DNA of 56,766 nucleotides from Actinomycetota bacterium (GCA_019240215.1 JAFAYQ010000042.1:1-56766); one strand, 5' to 3'. Shown: positions 1 to 8,675, numbered from the stretch's first letter. The notes: generated by a model from the sequence alone, not told the origin. Numbers and translations are program-made.

Positions 1-15
1 CCAGCCAGCCCATCT

Positions 16-68
16 CATGATCGTGGCCAGTTTTGGGCGCTATTTGCCCCATCCTGGCCATGATCATG
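16..68 (-). terminator. stem-loop 3' of the SDR gene
   Basis: Two 15-base arms (16-30 and 54-68) pair with one mismatch (CATGATCGTGGCCAG against the complement of CTGGCCATGATCATG). The loop can form a further GGGC/GCCC stem. It lies 10 bases past the SDR stop, the end of the leftward operon, so it could end transcription, although no U-tract follows. It could also be a dispersed extragenic palindrome. Confidence 0.5.
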
Positions 69-78
69 GAAGCCGCCC

Positions 79-846
79 TCACAGCGGCGTGACGTACGCC
101 CCGCTGATCCCGCCGTCCACCAGGAAGCTCGACGCGGTGATGAATGACGCGTCGTCGCTGGCCAGAAAGGCCACCGCGGCCGCGATCTCGTCCGCCTCGG
201 CGAACCGCCCCATGGGCACGTGCACCAGCCGCCGGGCCGCCCGCTCCGGGTCGGACGCGAACAGTTCCCGCAGCAGGGGCGTGTTCACCGGCCCGGGGCA
301 CAGCGCGTTGACCCGGATGCCCTCCCGGGCGAACTGCACCCCCAGCTCGCGGCTCATGGCCAGCACCCCGCCCTTGGACGCGGTGTAGGAGATCTGCGAG
401 GTGGCCGCGCCCAGGATGGCCACGAACGACGCGGTGTTGATGATCGACCCCTTGCCCTGGCGCTGCATGTGCGGGATCACGTACTTGCAGCACAGGTACA
501 CCGAGGTCAGGTTGACCTGCTGCACCCGCTGCCAGGCCGCCAGCCCGGTGGTCAGGATCGAGTCGTCGTCGGGCGGGGAGATGCCCGCGTTGTGGAACGC
601 CACGTCGACCGACCCGTAAGCGTCGAAGGCGGCCGCGTACATCGCCGCCACGTCCGCGGCCGCGGTCACGTCGGCCCGCACGAACCGCCCGCCCGCCTCG
701 GCGGCGGCCTTCTCCCCGGCCTGCTCGTCAATATCGACGGCGACCACCCGGGCGCCCTCGGCCGCGAACCGGCGGACGGTGGCCAGCCCGATGCCACTGC
801 CGGCCCCGGTGACGACGGCCGTCCGCCCCTCAAGTCTCCCCTGCAC
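79..846 (-). CDS. SDR family NAD(P)-dependent oxidoreductase
   Basis: This is a 255-residue classical short-chain dehydrogenase, the usual family length. The N-terminus has the nucleotide-binding motif TGAGSGIG at residues 14-21 and an acidic residue after the second strand (VAVDID), which favours NAD over NADP. The catalytic Tyr and Lys are in YTASKGG. It is the last gene of a six-gene leftward operon, 13 bases after the aldehyde dehydrogenase. In a pathway with a gamma-glutamyl ligase and an aldehyde dehydrogenase but no amine oxidase, an SDR could oxidise the hydroxyl of a gamma-glutamylated amino alcohol. That role is inferred; the fold and cofactor site are clear. Confidence 0.9.
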   Translation of the reverse strand: MQGRLEGRTAVVTGAGSGIGLATVRRFAAEGARVVAVDIDEQAGEKAAAEAGGRFVRADVTAAADVAAMYAAAFDAYGSVDVAFHNAGISPPDDDSILTTGLAAWQRVQQVNLTSVYLCCKYVIPHMQRQGKGSIINTASFVAILGAATSQISYTASKGGVLAMSRELGVQFAREGIRVNALCPGPVNTPLLRELFASDPERAARRLVHVPMGRFAEADEIAAAVAFLASDDASFITASSFLVDGGISGAYVTPL

Positions 847-859
847 TTAGCCCTGCTCC

Positions 860-2239
860 TCAGTCCGTTGCGATGAAGACGTTCTTTTCCTCGGTGAAGG
901 CCAGCGCCGCGTCCGGTCCCAGCTCGCGCCCGAGCCCCGACTGCTTGAACCCGCCGAACGGAGTCGAGTACCGCACCGAGGAGTGCGAGTTGACCGACAG
1001 GTTGCCGGCCTGCACCGCCCGCGACACCCGGATCGCCCGGCCGGTGTCCCGGGTCCAGATCGACCCCGACAGCCCGTACGGCGTGGCGTTGGCCAGCCGG
1101 ATCGCCTCGGCCTCGTCCTCGAACGGGACCACGCAGACGACCGGCCCGAACACCTCGTCCCGCCAGGCCGCCAGCCCGGTCATCGAGGCCGCCGAACCGG
1201 CCAGCACCGTCGGCTCGTACCAGAAGCCGGCCCCTGCAGGCGCCGACCCCCGGAACGCGACCGGCGCATCGGCCGGCACAAAGGCACGGACCCGTTCCCG
1301 CTGCCCGGCCGAGATCAACGGCCCCATCTCGGTCTTCTCGTCCCGCGGATCCCCGACCACCACACCCCGCACGGCCGCTTCGAACGACGACATGAACTCG
1401 TCGTACACCGACCGCTGGACCAGCATCCGCGACCGCGCGCAGCAGTCCTGGCCGGCGTTGTCGAACACCGCGTAGGGCGCGGTGGCGGCCGCCTTCTCCA
1501 GGTCGGCGTCGGCGAACACGATGTTCGGGCTCTTGCCGCCCAGCTCGAGCGTGACCCGCTTGGTCTGGCGCGCGCAGGCCGCCATGATCGACTGCCCGAC
1601 CGGCACCGAACCGGTGAAGCAGATCTTGGCCACCGCCGGATGCTCGACCAGGAACCGCCCCACCACCGACCCGCGCCCCGGCAGCACCTGCAGCGCGCCC
1701 TCCGGCAGCCCGGCCTCCTCCGCCAGCTTGGCCAGGTGCAGCGCGGTCAGCGGGGTCAGCTCGGCCGGCTTGAGCAGGACCGCGTTGCCGGCCGCCAGCG
1801 CCGGGGCGAAACCCCAGGTGGCGATCGGCATCGGGAAGTTCCAGGGCACGATCACCCCGACCACCCCGAGCGGCTCGTGGAACGTCACGTCGAGCCCGCC
1901 CGCGACCGGGATCTGCCGCCCGGACAGCCGCTCCGGCGTCCCCGCGTAGTACAGCAGCACGTCGCGGGCGGCCGCCGCCTCACCGCGGGCGCTGGCGATC
2001 GGGTGCCCGGCCTCGGCCACCTCCAGCTGGGCGAGCTGCTCGAGGTCGCGGTCGACCAGCCCGGCGAACGCCCGCAGCAGCCGCGCCCGGTCGGCCGGGG
2101 CCATCCCGCCCCAGACCACCGCGGCCGCCTCGGCCCGCCGGACCGCCGTCTCGGCCTCGGCCGCCGTCACCTCCGGCACCGACGTGACAACAGCCTCGGT
2201 CGCCGGATTCAGTACCTCGTGCTCCACGCCTAACGCCAC
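860..2239 (-). CDS. aldehyde dehydrogenase family protein
   Basis: NAD(P)-dependent aldehyde dehydrogenase of about 459 residues. Visible signatures are PWNFPM near the cofactor site, FTGSVPVGQ, the general base region LELGGKSPN, and the catalytic Cys region in DNAGQDCCARSR. The frame is open to 2287. I prefer the GTG at 2239 because GAGAAAG lies just upstream and an 18-base palindrome (2250-2267) would otherwise fall inside the coding sequence. It sits between the glutamine-synthetase-like ligase and the SDR in one operon. By analogy with PuuC it would oxidise a gamma-glutamyl aminoaldehyde to the acid. Substrate is not determinable from sequence. Confidence 0.9.
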   Translation of the reverse strand: MALGVEHEVLNPATEAVVTSVPEVTAAEAETAVRRAEAAAVVWGGMAPADRARLLRAFAGLVDRDLEQLAQLEVAEAGHPIASARGEAAAARDVLLYYAGTPERLSGRQIPVAGGLDVTFHEPLGVVGVIVPWNFPMPIATWGFAPALAAGNAVLLKPAELTPLTALHLAKLAEEAGLPEGALQVLPGRGSVVGRFLVEHPAVAKICFTGSVPVGQSIMAACARQTKRVTLELGGKSPNIVFADADLEKAAATAPYAVFDNAGQDCCARSRMLVQRSVYDEFMSSFEAAVRGVVVGDPRDEKTEMGPLISAGQRERVRAFVPADAPVAFRGSAPAGAGFWYEPTVLAGSAASMTGLAAWRDEVFGPVVCVVPFEDEAEAIRLANATPYGLSGSIWTRDTGRAIRVSRAVQAGNLSVNSHSSVRYSTPFGGFKQSGLGRELGPDAALAFTEEKNVFIATD

Positions 2240-2249
2240 CGCTTTCTCA

Positions 2250-2267
2250 TGACAGCATCTGCTGTCA
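2250..2267. promoter_or_regulatory. perfect 18-base palindrome upstream of the aldehyde dehydrogenase
   Basis: TGACAGCA and TGCTGTCA are perfect 8-base arms separated by TC. The site lies in the 64-base gap between the ligase stop (2304) and the preferred aldehyde dehydrogenase start (2239). It could be an operator for an internal promoter or an RNA hairpin within the operon. It does not resemble the usual FadR-family TNGTNNNACNA pattern. Confidence 0.4.
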
Positions 2268-2303
2268 CCGTCGCTTTTGGCGGTCACCGCTCCACGCCCT
2301 CGG

Positions 2304-3689
2304 TCACAGCCGCTCGAAGCAACGCCGCAGCTCCCAGTCGGTCACCGCCGCGTTGTAGGCGTCCAGCTCGACCCGCGCCATGTTCGCGTAGTGCGCCACC
2401 ACCTCGGGCCCGAACGCCGAAGCGGCCAGCTCCGATGAAGACCACAAAGCAGCCGCCTCGCCCAGCGTCCGCGGCACCTGCGTGGCCCCGTCCAGGCCGT
2501 AGGCGTTCCCGGTCACCGGCGCGGGCAGCGGCAGCTCCCGCTCGACCCCGCGCAGCGCCGCCGCCACCAGCCCGGAGATGGCCAGGTAGGGGTTGACGTC
2601 GCCGCCCGGCACCCGGCACTCGACCCGCAGCGACGGCCCGTGCCCGACCAGCCGCAGCGCGCAGGTCCGGTTGTCCACCCCCCAGGCCACCGTGGTCGGC
2701 GCGAAGCTGCCGTCCTGGTAACGCTTGTAGGAGTTGACGTTGGGCGCGAACAGCAGCGTCATCTCGCGCAGGCCGTCCAGCAGCCCGGCGATGATCTGCT
2801 CCCCGGCCGGCGACAGCCCGTACTCGCCGTCGCCGGACATGACCGGCTGCCCGTCGGCACCCCGGAACGACAGGTGGATGTGGCAGGAGTTGCCTTCCTT
2901 GTCGTTCGGCTTGGCCATGAACGTCAGGCTCTGGCCGTGCGCGGCCGCGATCTCCTTGGCCCCGGTCTTGTACACCACGTGGTTGTCGCAGGTGGTCAGC
3001 GCGTCCTTGTACAGGAAGGCGATCTCGTGCTGGCCCGGGTTGCACTCACCCTTGGCCGACTCGACCGTCATCCCCGCCTTGGCCATGCTGAGCCGGATGT
3101 CCCGCAGCAGCGGCTCGACCCGGGACGTGCCGATCACCGAGTAGTCGACGTTGTAGCGGTTGGCCGGGGTCAGCCCCCGGTAGTTCCTGTCCCAGGCCTG
3201 CTCGTAGGTGTCCTCGAACACGATGAACTCGAGTTCGGTGCCGGCGTAGGCGGTCCAGCCGCGCTCGGCCGCCCGGGCCAGCTGGTGCTTGAGCATCTGC
3301 CGGGGCGACGGCGCGACCGGGGTGCCGTCCAGCTTCTGCACGTCGGCCTGGACCAGCGCGGTGCCCTCCTGCCAGGGCAGCATCCGGGTGGTGTCCGGGT
3401 CGGGGACCAGCACGAAGTCCCCGTAGCCGCTCTCCCAGGAGGTCAGCTCGTACCCGTCCACCGTGTTCATGTCGATGTCCACGGCCAGCAGGTAGTTGCA
3501 CGCCTCGGTGCCGTGCCGGACGACCTCGTCCACGAAGTAGGGCGCGTGCAGCCGCTTGCCCTGCAGCCGCCCCTGCATGTCGGTCAGCGCGACGATCACG
3601 GTGTCGACCGTGCCGGCCGCGACCGCGGCGCTGATCTCCTCGAAGTTCGCCGCTCGGCGGCTGTCCGCCGCGTGCCCGATGTCAACCAC
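2304..3689 (-). CDS. glutamine synthetase-like gamma-glutamyl amine ligase
   Basis: This 461-residue protein has the glutamine synthetase fold: beta-grasp N-terminus (about 20-110), metal-binding GTELEF (about 150), NPGQHEI, the ATP-site HIHLSFR and YKRYQDGSFAPT. The family couples ATP hydrolysis to ligation of glutamate with ammonia or with amines (PuuA and the actinomycete GlnA3/GlnA4 paralogues). Its neighbours are a permease, an amidotransferase-type hydrolase, an aldehyde dehydrogenase and an SDR, so a gamma-glutamylating catabolic ligase is much more likely than nitrogen-assimilatory GlnA. The GTG start overlaps the permease TAG stop by one base. A GlnA4-like ethanolamine ligase fits best, but the substrate is inferred. 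Confidence 0.85.
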   Translation of the reverse strand: MVDIGHAADSRRAANFEEISAAVAAGTVDTVIVALTDMQGRLQGKRLHAPYFVDEVVRHGTEACNYLLAVDIDMNTVDGYELTSWESGYGDFVLVPDPDTTRMLPWQEGTALVQADVQKLDGTPVAPSPRQMLKHQLARAAERGWTAYAGTELEFIVFEDTYEQAWDRNYRGLTPANRYNVDYSVIGTSRVEPLLRDIRLSMAKAGMTVESAKGECNPGQHEIAFLYKDALTTCDNHVVYKTGAKEIAAAHGQSLTFMAKPNDKEGNSCHIHLSFRGADGQPVMSGDGEYGLSPAGEQIIAGLLDGLREMTLLFAPNVNSYKRYQDGSFAPTTVAWGVDNRTCALRLVGHGPSLRVECRVPGGDVNPYLAISGLVAAALRGVERELPLPAPVTGNAYGLDGATQVPRTLGEAAALWSSSELAASAFGPEVVAHYANMARVELDAYNAAVTDWELRRCFERL

Positions 3690-5272
3690 TAGGCCAGTGA
3701 CTCCAGTTCATCCTCGATGGCGGCCAGTTCCTCGGCGCTGCCCTGCACCTTCGGGCCCTTGAACCAGCGCCGGGCCGATGCGAACCAGTAGATGGTGGCG
3801 AAGCCCAGCACCGCCACCACCGCGAACACCGTGTAGTTGAACGTCTTGCCGGTGATCGGGGACGCGGTCGGCAGCATGAACAGGATCGAGATGAACAGCA
3901 CCCAGACCACCGCGATGATCCCGATCGGCCGGGACCAGCGGCCCAGGTGCCACGGCCCGGGCACGAAGTCCGCGCCGCGCAGCAGCCGGAGCAGCGTAGG
4001 CAGCACGTAGGCCACGTAGAGCCCGATGACCGCGATCGAGGTCACGGCGGCGTAGGCGGTGCTGTTCCACAGGTAGGGCAGGCCGAGGATCAGCGCGCCC
4101 GCCGCCGCCAGCCAGATCGCGTTGGTTGGCGTCCGGGTCCGCGCGTTGATCTTGTGCCAGAGCCGCGACCCGGGCAGCGCCCCGTCCCGGGAGAAGGCGT
4201 AGATCATCCGTGAGTTGGCGGTCACCGAGGCCATCCCGCAGAACAGCTGGGCCACCACCACCACGACCAGCAGCAGCTTGCCGCCGGTGTTCCCGACCGC
4301 GTCGACGAAGATCTGGGCGGGCGGCACGGTCGCGGTCGACTCGGTCGCGTAGTGCTGGATCGCGAACGTGACCCCGATCAGGAGCACCCAGCCCGCCGCC
4401 AGCGAGACCAGGATCGAGGTGACGATGCCGCGCGGGCCGGCCGTGGCCGCGTCCCGCGTCTCCTCGGTCATGTGGGCGGAGGCGTCGTACCCGGTGAACG
4501 TGTACTGGGCCAGCAGCAGGCCGAGCAGGGCGACGTAGAACGACGAGCCCCAGCCGGTGTTGTTCACGAAGTGCCCGAACACGTACGAGGCCGACTGGTG
4601 GTGGCTGGGCACGAAGACCAGCACGGCCACGATCAGCAGCACGCCGATGATGTGCCACCAGACGCTGACGTCGTTGAACAGGGCCACGATGGTCACGCCG
4701 AACTGGTTCAGCAGCGCGTGCACGACCAGGATCGCGGCAAACAGCACGATCGTGTGCCAGGGCCGGGTGTCGAAGCCCCACTGCAGGTCGAGCAGGGCGT
4801 TGAGGAAGAACGCGGCCCCGAAGTCGATGCCCGCGGTGACCGCGACCTGGCCCAGAAAGTTGAACCACCCGGTGAACCACGACCAGGCCGGCGCGTTCTT
4901 CTTGGCCAGCTTGGCCGACCAGTAGTACAGACCGCCCGCGGTCGGGTAGCTCGAGCAGACCTCGGCCATGGCGAGCCCGACGAACAGCGTCATGACCCCG
5001 ACGATCGGCCAGCCCCAGGTGATCAGCGCGGGTCCGCCGGTGTTCATCCCGGTCCCGTACAGGGTCAGGCAGCCGGACAGGATCGAGATGATCGTGAACG
5101 AGACCGCGAAGTTCGAGAAGCCGGACATGTGCCGGCGTAGTTCCTGCGCGTAGCCCATATCGTGCAGGCGCCGCTCGTCATCGCTGAGGGGTGGAGCCGG
5201 TGCTGCGGTTTCGTCGGCTGACACGTAACCTCCCAGCCCAGACTCAGGCTCATATGCCTGACTCTGATCCAT
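3689..5272 (-). CDS. APC family amino acid/amine permease
   Basis: 527 residues with about twelve hydrophobic membrane segments and a hydrophilic N-terminus. It includes the first-helix region SGFSNFAVSFTIISILSG with the GTGMNTGGPALITWGWPIVG segment typical of the APC superfamily (amino acid, GABA and choline-type branch). It probably imports the amine or amino alcohol degraded by the operon. It lies 21 bases after the regulator and overlaps the ligase start by one base. Some actinobacterial members of this branch are annotated as GABA or ethanolamine permeases; sequence alone does not decide. Confidence 0.9.
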   Translation of the reverse strand: MDQSQAYEPESGLGGYVSADETAAPAPPLSDDERRLHDMGYAQELRRHMSGFSNFAVSFTIISILSGCLTLYGTGMNTGGPALITWGWPIVGVMTLFVGLAMAEVCSSYPTAGGLYYWSAKLAKKNAPAWSWFTGWFNFLGQVAVTAGIDFGAAFFLNALLDLQWGFDTRPWHTIVLFAAILVVHALLNQFGVTIVALFNDVSVWWHIIGVLLIVAVLVFVPSHHQSASYVFGHFVNNTGWGSSFYVALLGLLLAQYTFTGYDASAHMTEETRDAATAGPRGIVTSILVSLAAGWVLLIGVTFAIQHYATESTATVPPAQIFVDAVGNTGGKLLLVVVVVAQLFCGMASVTANSRMIYAFSRDGALPGSRLWHKINARTRTPTNAIWLAAAGALILGLPYLWNSTAYAAVTSIAVIGLYVAYVLPTLLRLLRGADFVPGPWHLGRWSRPIGIIAVVWVLFISILFMLPTASPITGKTFNYTVFAVVAVLGFATIYWFASARRWFKGPKVQGSAEELAAIEDELESLA

Positions 5273-5293
5273 TGAATTACAGAGATTTACGCA

Positions 5294-6094
5294 TTACGGG
5301 CGGGCGCTGTCAAGATCGGCCCGGTCCCGGCCGGCCTCATCGGCCGCATCGGCGCCGGCCGGCCCGCCCAGGAACCCGCGCAGCAGCGCGGCCGTGCCCT
5401 CCACGTGTTCTTCCATCGCCCGCCGGGCCTCGTCCGGGTCGCCCGCCAGGATCGCGCGGACGATCGCCGCGTGCTGCCGGTTGGAGTGGGCCAGGTTGCG
5501 TTCCAGCATCGGGATCGCGTTCAGCAGGTCGACCAGGTGCACCCGGACCTCGACCACCGAGGTGGTCAGCAGGGCCGACCCGGCCACCTCGGCCACCGCC
5601 AGGTGCAGCCGGGTGTCGGCCTGCCGGTAGCCGGCCAGCTCGGCCCGCTCGACCGCGGCCAGGCTGGCGGTCAGCTCCTCGCGCTGACGCTGGGACAACG
5701 TGGCGCGGGCGGCCGTCTCGGCCGCGCCCGCCTCCACCACCCGCCGGAACGTCAGCGCGTCGGTCAGCAGCGGGCCCATGCCGCGGGCGGCCCGGGTCAG
5801 CTCACCGTGCGGGATCGGGTCGGGCTGGTAGGTGACGAACGTGCCGCCGAACCGCCCGCGCCGGGTCGCCACGTAGCCCGCGGTGGCCAGCTCGCGCAGC
5901 GCGTCGCGGACGGTGACCCGGCTGACCCCGAGCCGGGCGGCCAGCTCACGCTCGGGCGGCAGCCGGTCGCCGTCGCCGTGCACGCCGAGCCGGATGCCGT
6001 CCAGCAGCCGCTCGACCGTCTCCTCGAAGGCGTTGCCGGTCCGGACCGGGCGGAACACCGCGTCGGTGATGGCGGACGACGATCCTTCCGGCAC
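5294..6094 (-). CDS. FadR/GntR family transcriptional regulator
   Basis: The product is about 266 residues. The N-terminal GntR winged helix (RLPPERELAARLGVSRVTVRDALRELATAGYV, about 35-75) is followed by an all-helical FCD ligand-binding domain with conserved metal-site histidines and acidic residues (for example DTRLHLAVAE, HSNRQHAAIVRAI). The frame stays open upstream to 6232. I chose the GTG at 6094, with GGGAGG about ten bases before it. It lies inside the catabolic operon, so it probably controls it in response to a pathway metabolite. Its first 149 bases overlap the 3' end of the upstream hydrolase frame, which is unusual. Confidence 0.85.
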   Translation of the reverse strand: MPEGSSSAITDAVFRPVRTGNAFEETVERLLDGIRLGVHGDGDRLPPERELAARLGVSRVTVRDALRELATAGYVATRRGRFGGTFVTYQPDPIPHGELTRAARGMGPLLTDALTFRRVVEAGAAETAARATLSQRQREELTASLAAVERAELAGYRQADTRLHLAVAEVAGSALLTTSVVEVRVHLVDLLNAIPMLERNLAHSNRQHAAIVRAILAGDPDEARRAMEEHVEGTAALLRGFLGGPAGADAADEAGRDRADLDSARP

Positions 6095-6971
6095 GGCGGG
6101 GCTGCCTCCCGGCTGCGGGCAGCGGCGGTTGCGGCTGCGTAATGGACCAAGAATAGACCGCAGATAACGAAACAGCCACGCCCAGCTCGCCCGACCCGTC
6201 GCGCGACGAATCAGCCGCCACTCCAGCCCCACGCGCCTCTCGCACCTCGTCAGCCTCAGCCGACGCCGCCGTCACCAGGGCCTCGAACAGCCGCGGGTCG
6301 TCACCCTCCTCCGGATGCCACTGCACCCCGACCGCGAACACCGGGCTGCCGACGACCTCGAGCCCCTCGACCGTCCCGTCGGCCGCCCAGGCCGTCGCCA
6401 CCAGCCCGTCGCCGATCCGGTCGACCCCTTGGTGGTGATGGGTCGGCGCGTCCAGCCAGGTCTCCCCGTCCGGCCCGCCCAGGATCCGGCCCAGCGTCCC
6501 GCCCGTCCCGACCCGGACCAGGTGCCGCCCGAACCCGCAGGGCGGCCCGGCGTGTTCCTCGTTGCCGACCACCTGCGGCAGGTGCTGGTGCAAGGTCCCG
6601 CCCCGGACCACGTTGAGTAGCTGGATGCCCCGGCAGACGGCCAGCAGCGCCGTCCCGCTGGCCAGCGCCGCGTCCAGCAGCGCCAGCTCCCAGCCGTCGC
6701 GTTCGCGGTTCGGCGCCCCGGTTTCCGGGTGCGCGGCCGCCCCGTAACGAGCCGGGTCCACGTCCCCGCCCCCCGACACGATCAGCCCGTCCAGGTCGGC
6801 CACGGTCGCGGCCGCTTCGGCCGGATCGCCGCCCGGCGGCAGCAGCACCGGCCGCCCGCCGCTGCGCCGGACCGCGTTCACGTAGGTGAACGGGATCAGC
6901 GCGGCCGGCGCCGACCAGTCGCGCCATTGGGCCAGATCGTTGTACGTGGAAATCCCGATCAGGGGGCGCAT
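5946..6971 (-). CDS. gamma-glutamyl-gamma-aminobutyrate hydrolase family protein (class I glutamine amidotransferase fold), extended C-terminus
   Basis: PuuD-like peptidase C26. The nucleophile elbow is LLAVCRGIQLLNV, the oxyanion/N-terminal loop is DGLIVSGGGDVDP, and the catalytic His and Glu are in VQWHPEE. It would cleave the gamma-glutamyl bond at the end of the pathway and release glutamate. The ATG at 6971 has GAGG five bases upstream. The recognisable domain ends near 6240, about 245 residues in, but the frame runs on for about 95 arginine- and proline-rich residues, overlapping the regulator in another frame. This suggests a lost stop, a frameshift or a sequence error. Confidence 0.8.
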   Translation of the reverse strand: MRPLIGISTYNDLAQWRDWSAPAALIPFTYVNAVRRSGGRPVLLPPGGDPAEAAATVADLDGLIVSGGGDVDPARYGAAAHPETGAPNRERDGWELALLDAALASGTALLAVCRGIQLLNVVRGGTLHQHLPQVVGNEEHAGPPCGFGRHLVRVGTGGTLGRILGGPDGETWLDAPTHHHQGVDRIGDGLVATAWAADGTVEGLEVVGSPVFAVGVQWHPEEGDDPRLFEALVTAASAEADEVREARGAGVAADSSRDGSGELGVAVSLSAVYSWSITQPQPPLPAAGRQPRRAGRIVVRHHRRGVPPGPDRQRLRGDGRAAAGRHPARRARRRRPAAARA

Positions 6972-7054
6972 GACCACCTCAAGCCTGTTTTGGAAAACCC
7001 TGAAAGTGTTGCTGCCGCACGGAGCCTCAGCCGCCGCCGGGGTTGACCCGGAGG

Positions 7055-7933
7055 CTATCCCTTTGACGGTACAAGCGTGGTGATCTGCTCAGCCAGCGGG
7101 CCCGGGGCCTCCTCAGCCAGGTGATGACCGGACTCGATCGGCGCCCCGGTCACGTCGTCGGCCCAGCTCCGCCAGACCGCGACCACGTCGCCGTACAGCT
7201 GCTCCATATCGTCCCGGGTCGACCACACCACCCGGACCGGGCAACTGATCCGCCGCCCGGCCGCCCGGTCGGCGTCGTCGGCCGCCCGGTCGGGGCCCAG
7301 CCCGGCCCGGTAGTCCTCGCACATGGCCAGCACGGTGGCCGGGTCGTGGATGGCGGCCTGGTAGTCGGCCCAGTTCTCCTCGCCCATCTGCGCCCGGTCC
7401 TCGTCGTGGTACCAGGCGCCGGGGTCGGCGCTGATCAGCCGGTGCGCCCCGGCGGCCGGGTTGCCGAGCCAGAACCAGTGGTACCAGGCGGTCGCGAAGC
7501 CGGCGTCGCAGCGGGCCAGCGCCTCGCCGATCGGCACCGCGTCGGCCACCAGCAGGTGGCTGACCGCCTCCGGGTGGTCCATGGCCAGCCGGAACGCCAC
7601 GTAGGCGCCGCGGTCGTGCCCGGCCACGGCGAACCGCTCGTAGCCGAGCTCCCGCATCAGCCGCAGGCAGTCCTGGGCCATCGCCCGTTTGCTGTAGGTG
7701 CTGTGGTCCTCGGTCGCCACCGGTTTTGACGACCGCCCGTAGCCGCGCAGGTCCGGGCAGACCACGCTGTAGTCGGCGGCCAGCAGCGGCGCCACCCGGT
7801 GCCAGGTGGCGTGGGTGCGCGGGTGCCCGTGCAGCAGCAGCACCGGGTAGCCCGCGCCGCCGTGCCGGACCCGCAGCGTCGCCGCTCCCACGTCGATCTG
7901 TTCCAGCACGAACTTCTCAAACACCGGTGACAT
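7055..7933 (-). CDS. alpha/beta hydrolase, haloacetate dehalogenase-like
   Basis: 292 residues. The oxyanion loop is LHGHPRTHATW, the nucleophile elbow is AGHDRGAY with an Asp nucleophile, and the catalytic His is in ESGHHLAEE. The YHWFWL stretch matches the His-Trp pair that, with a Tyr, holds halide in fluoroacetate dehalogenases. The second carboxylate-binding Arg of characterised fluoroacetate dehalogenases (DRGAR) is Tyr here, so the substrate may differ. An Asp nucleophile also serves epoxide hydrolases. The start overlaps the glycosyltransferase end by 17 bases, so it is probably the last gene of that transcript. Confidence 0.85.
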   Translation of the reverse strand: MSPVFEKFVLEQIDVGAATLRVRHGGAGYPVLLLHGHPRTHATWHRVAPLLAADYSVVCPDLRGYGRSSKPVATEDHSTYSKRAMAQDCLRLMRELGYERFAVAGHDRGAYVAFRLAMDHPEAVSHLLVADAVPIGEALARCDAGFATAWYHWFWLGNPAAGAHRLISADPGAWYHDEDRAQMGEENWADYQAAIHDPATVLAMCEDYRAGLGPDRAADDADRAAGRRISCPVRVVWSTRDDMEQLYGDVVAVWRSWADDVTGAPIESGHHLAEEAPGPLAEQITTLVPSKG

Positions 7934-8675
7934 CTCCCCGAACGCCCAGCCGCGGTCCTGCGCCGTCGTTCAGGGTAGCCAGGTCGTGGCCGAAACCGGC
8001 AGGCGCCCGGTACCGGACCCGGGCCGAGGTGACGACCGACCCGGCCGCGCTCCGCAGCACCTGGTGCCCGCCCGCCTGCAGGGCCGCCACCAGCGCCCGG
8101 TCCTCGCCGGTGCGCAGGGCCGGGAACCCGCCCGCGGCCTGGTAGGCGCGGGCGGTGAAGCCCAGGTTGGCCCCGTGCACGTGCGGGTGCCAGTCCTGCC
8201 AGCGGCCGTACCGGCGGGCGAACTCGCGGGCCACCCGATCCCCGTAGTCGGCCCAGTCGGCCACCGTGACCGTGCCGACGACCGCCTCCCAGCCCGCGTC
8301 GGCGTGGTCGAGCTGGCCGGCCAGCCAGTGCGCGGGCACCACCGAGTCCGCGTCGGTGGTGGCCAGCCACAGCCGGTCCGGCGCCGGCGGCCGTCCACCC
8401 CAGACCGGGGTTCCCGGCTGCAGCAGCGCGTCGATCCCGGCCGCCCTGGCCGTGCCGACGTTTTCCGCATTTACCGCAACAACCACAGCGGCCGCGCGCC
8501 GCGCTACGGCGGGAGTGTCATCGGTGCAGGCGTCGGCCGTCACCACGATCCGCACCCGCAGACCCGGGCGCCCGGCGATCGCGACGGCGGCCGCCTCGCC
8601 CAGCGCGGCCAGGCATCCGGGCAGCAGCTCCTCTTCGTCGTGGGCGGGCACCACGACACCAACGGCCTCGATCAT
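7917..8675 (-). CDS. glycosyltransferase family 2 protein
   Basis: 252 residues with a GT-A fold. The N-terminal strand is VGVVVPAHDEEELLPGCL, the metal-binding DxD-type motif is TTDADS (about 110), and the acceptor region has HGANLGF and the acidic GEDRALV motif. It transfers a sugar from a nucleotide-sugar donor; the acceptor is unknown. It lies 25 bases after the methyltransferase in an acyl-CoA dehydrogenase, PIG-L, methyltransferase, glycosyltransferase series, suggesting assembly or modification of a small glycosylated metabolite or lipid. No membrane segment is apparent, so it is probably cytoplasmic. Confidence 0.85.
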   Translation of the reverse strand: MIEAVGVVVPAHDEEELLPGCLAALGEAAAVAIAGRPGLRVRIVVTADACTDDTPAVARRAAAVVVAVNAENVGTARAAGIDALLQPGTPVWGGRPPAPDRLWLATTDADSVVPAHWLAGQLDHADAGWEAVVGTVTVADWADYGDRVAREFARRYGRWQDWHPHVHGANLGFTARAYQAAGGFPALRTGEDRALVAALQAGGHQVLRSAAGSVVTSARVRYRAPAGFGHDLATLNDGAGPRLGVRGDVTGV

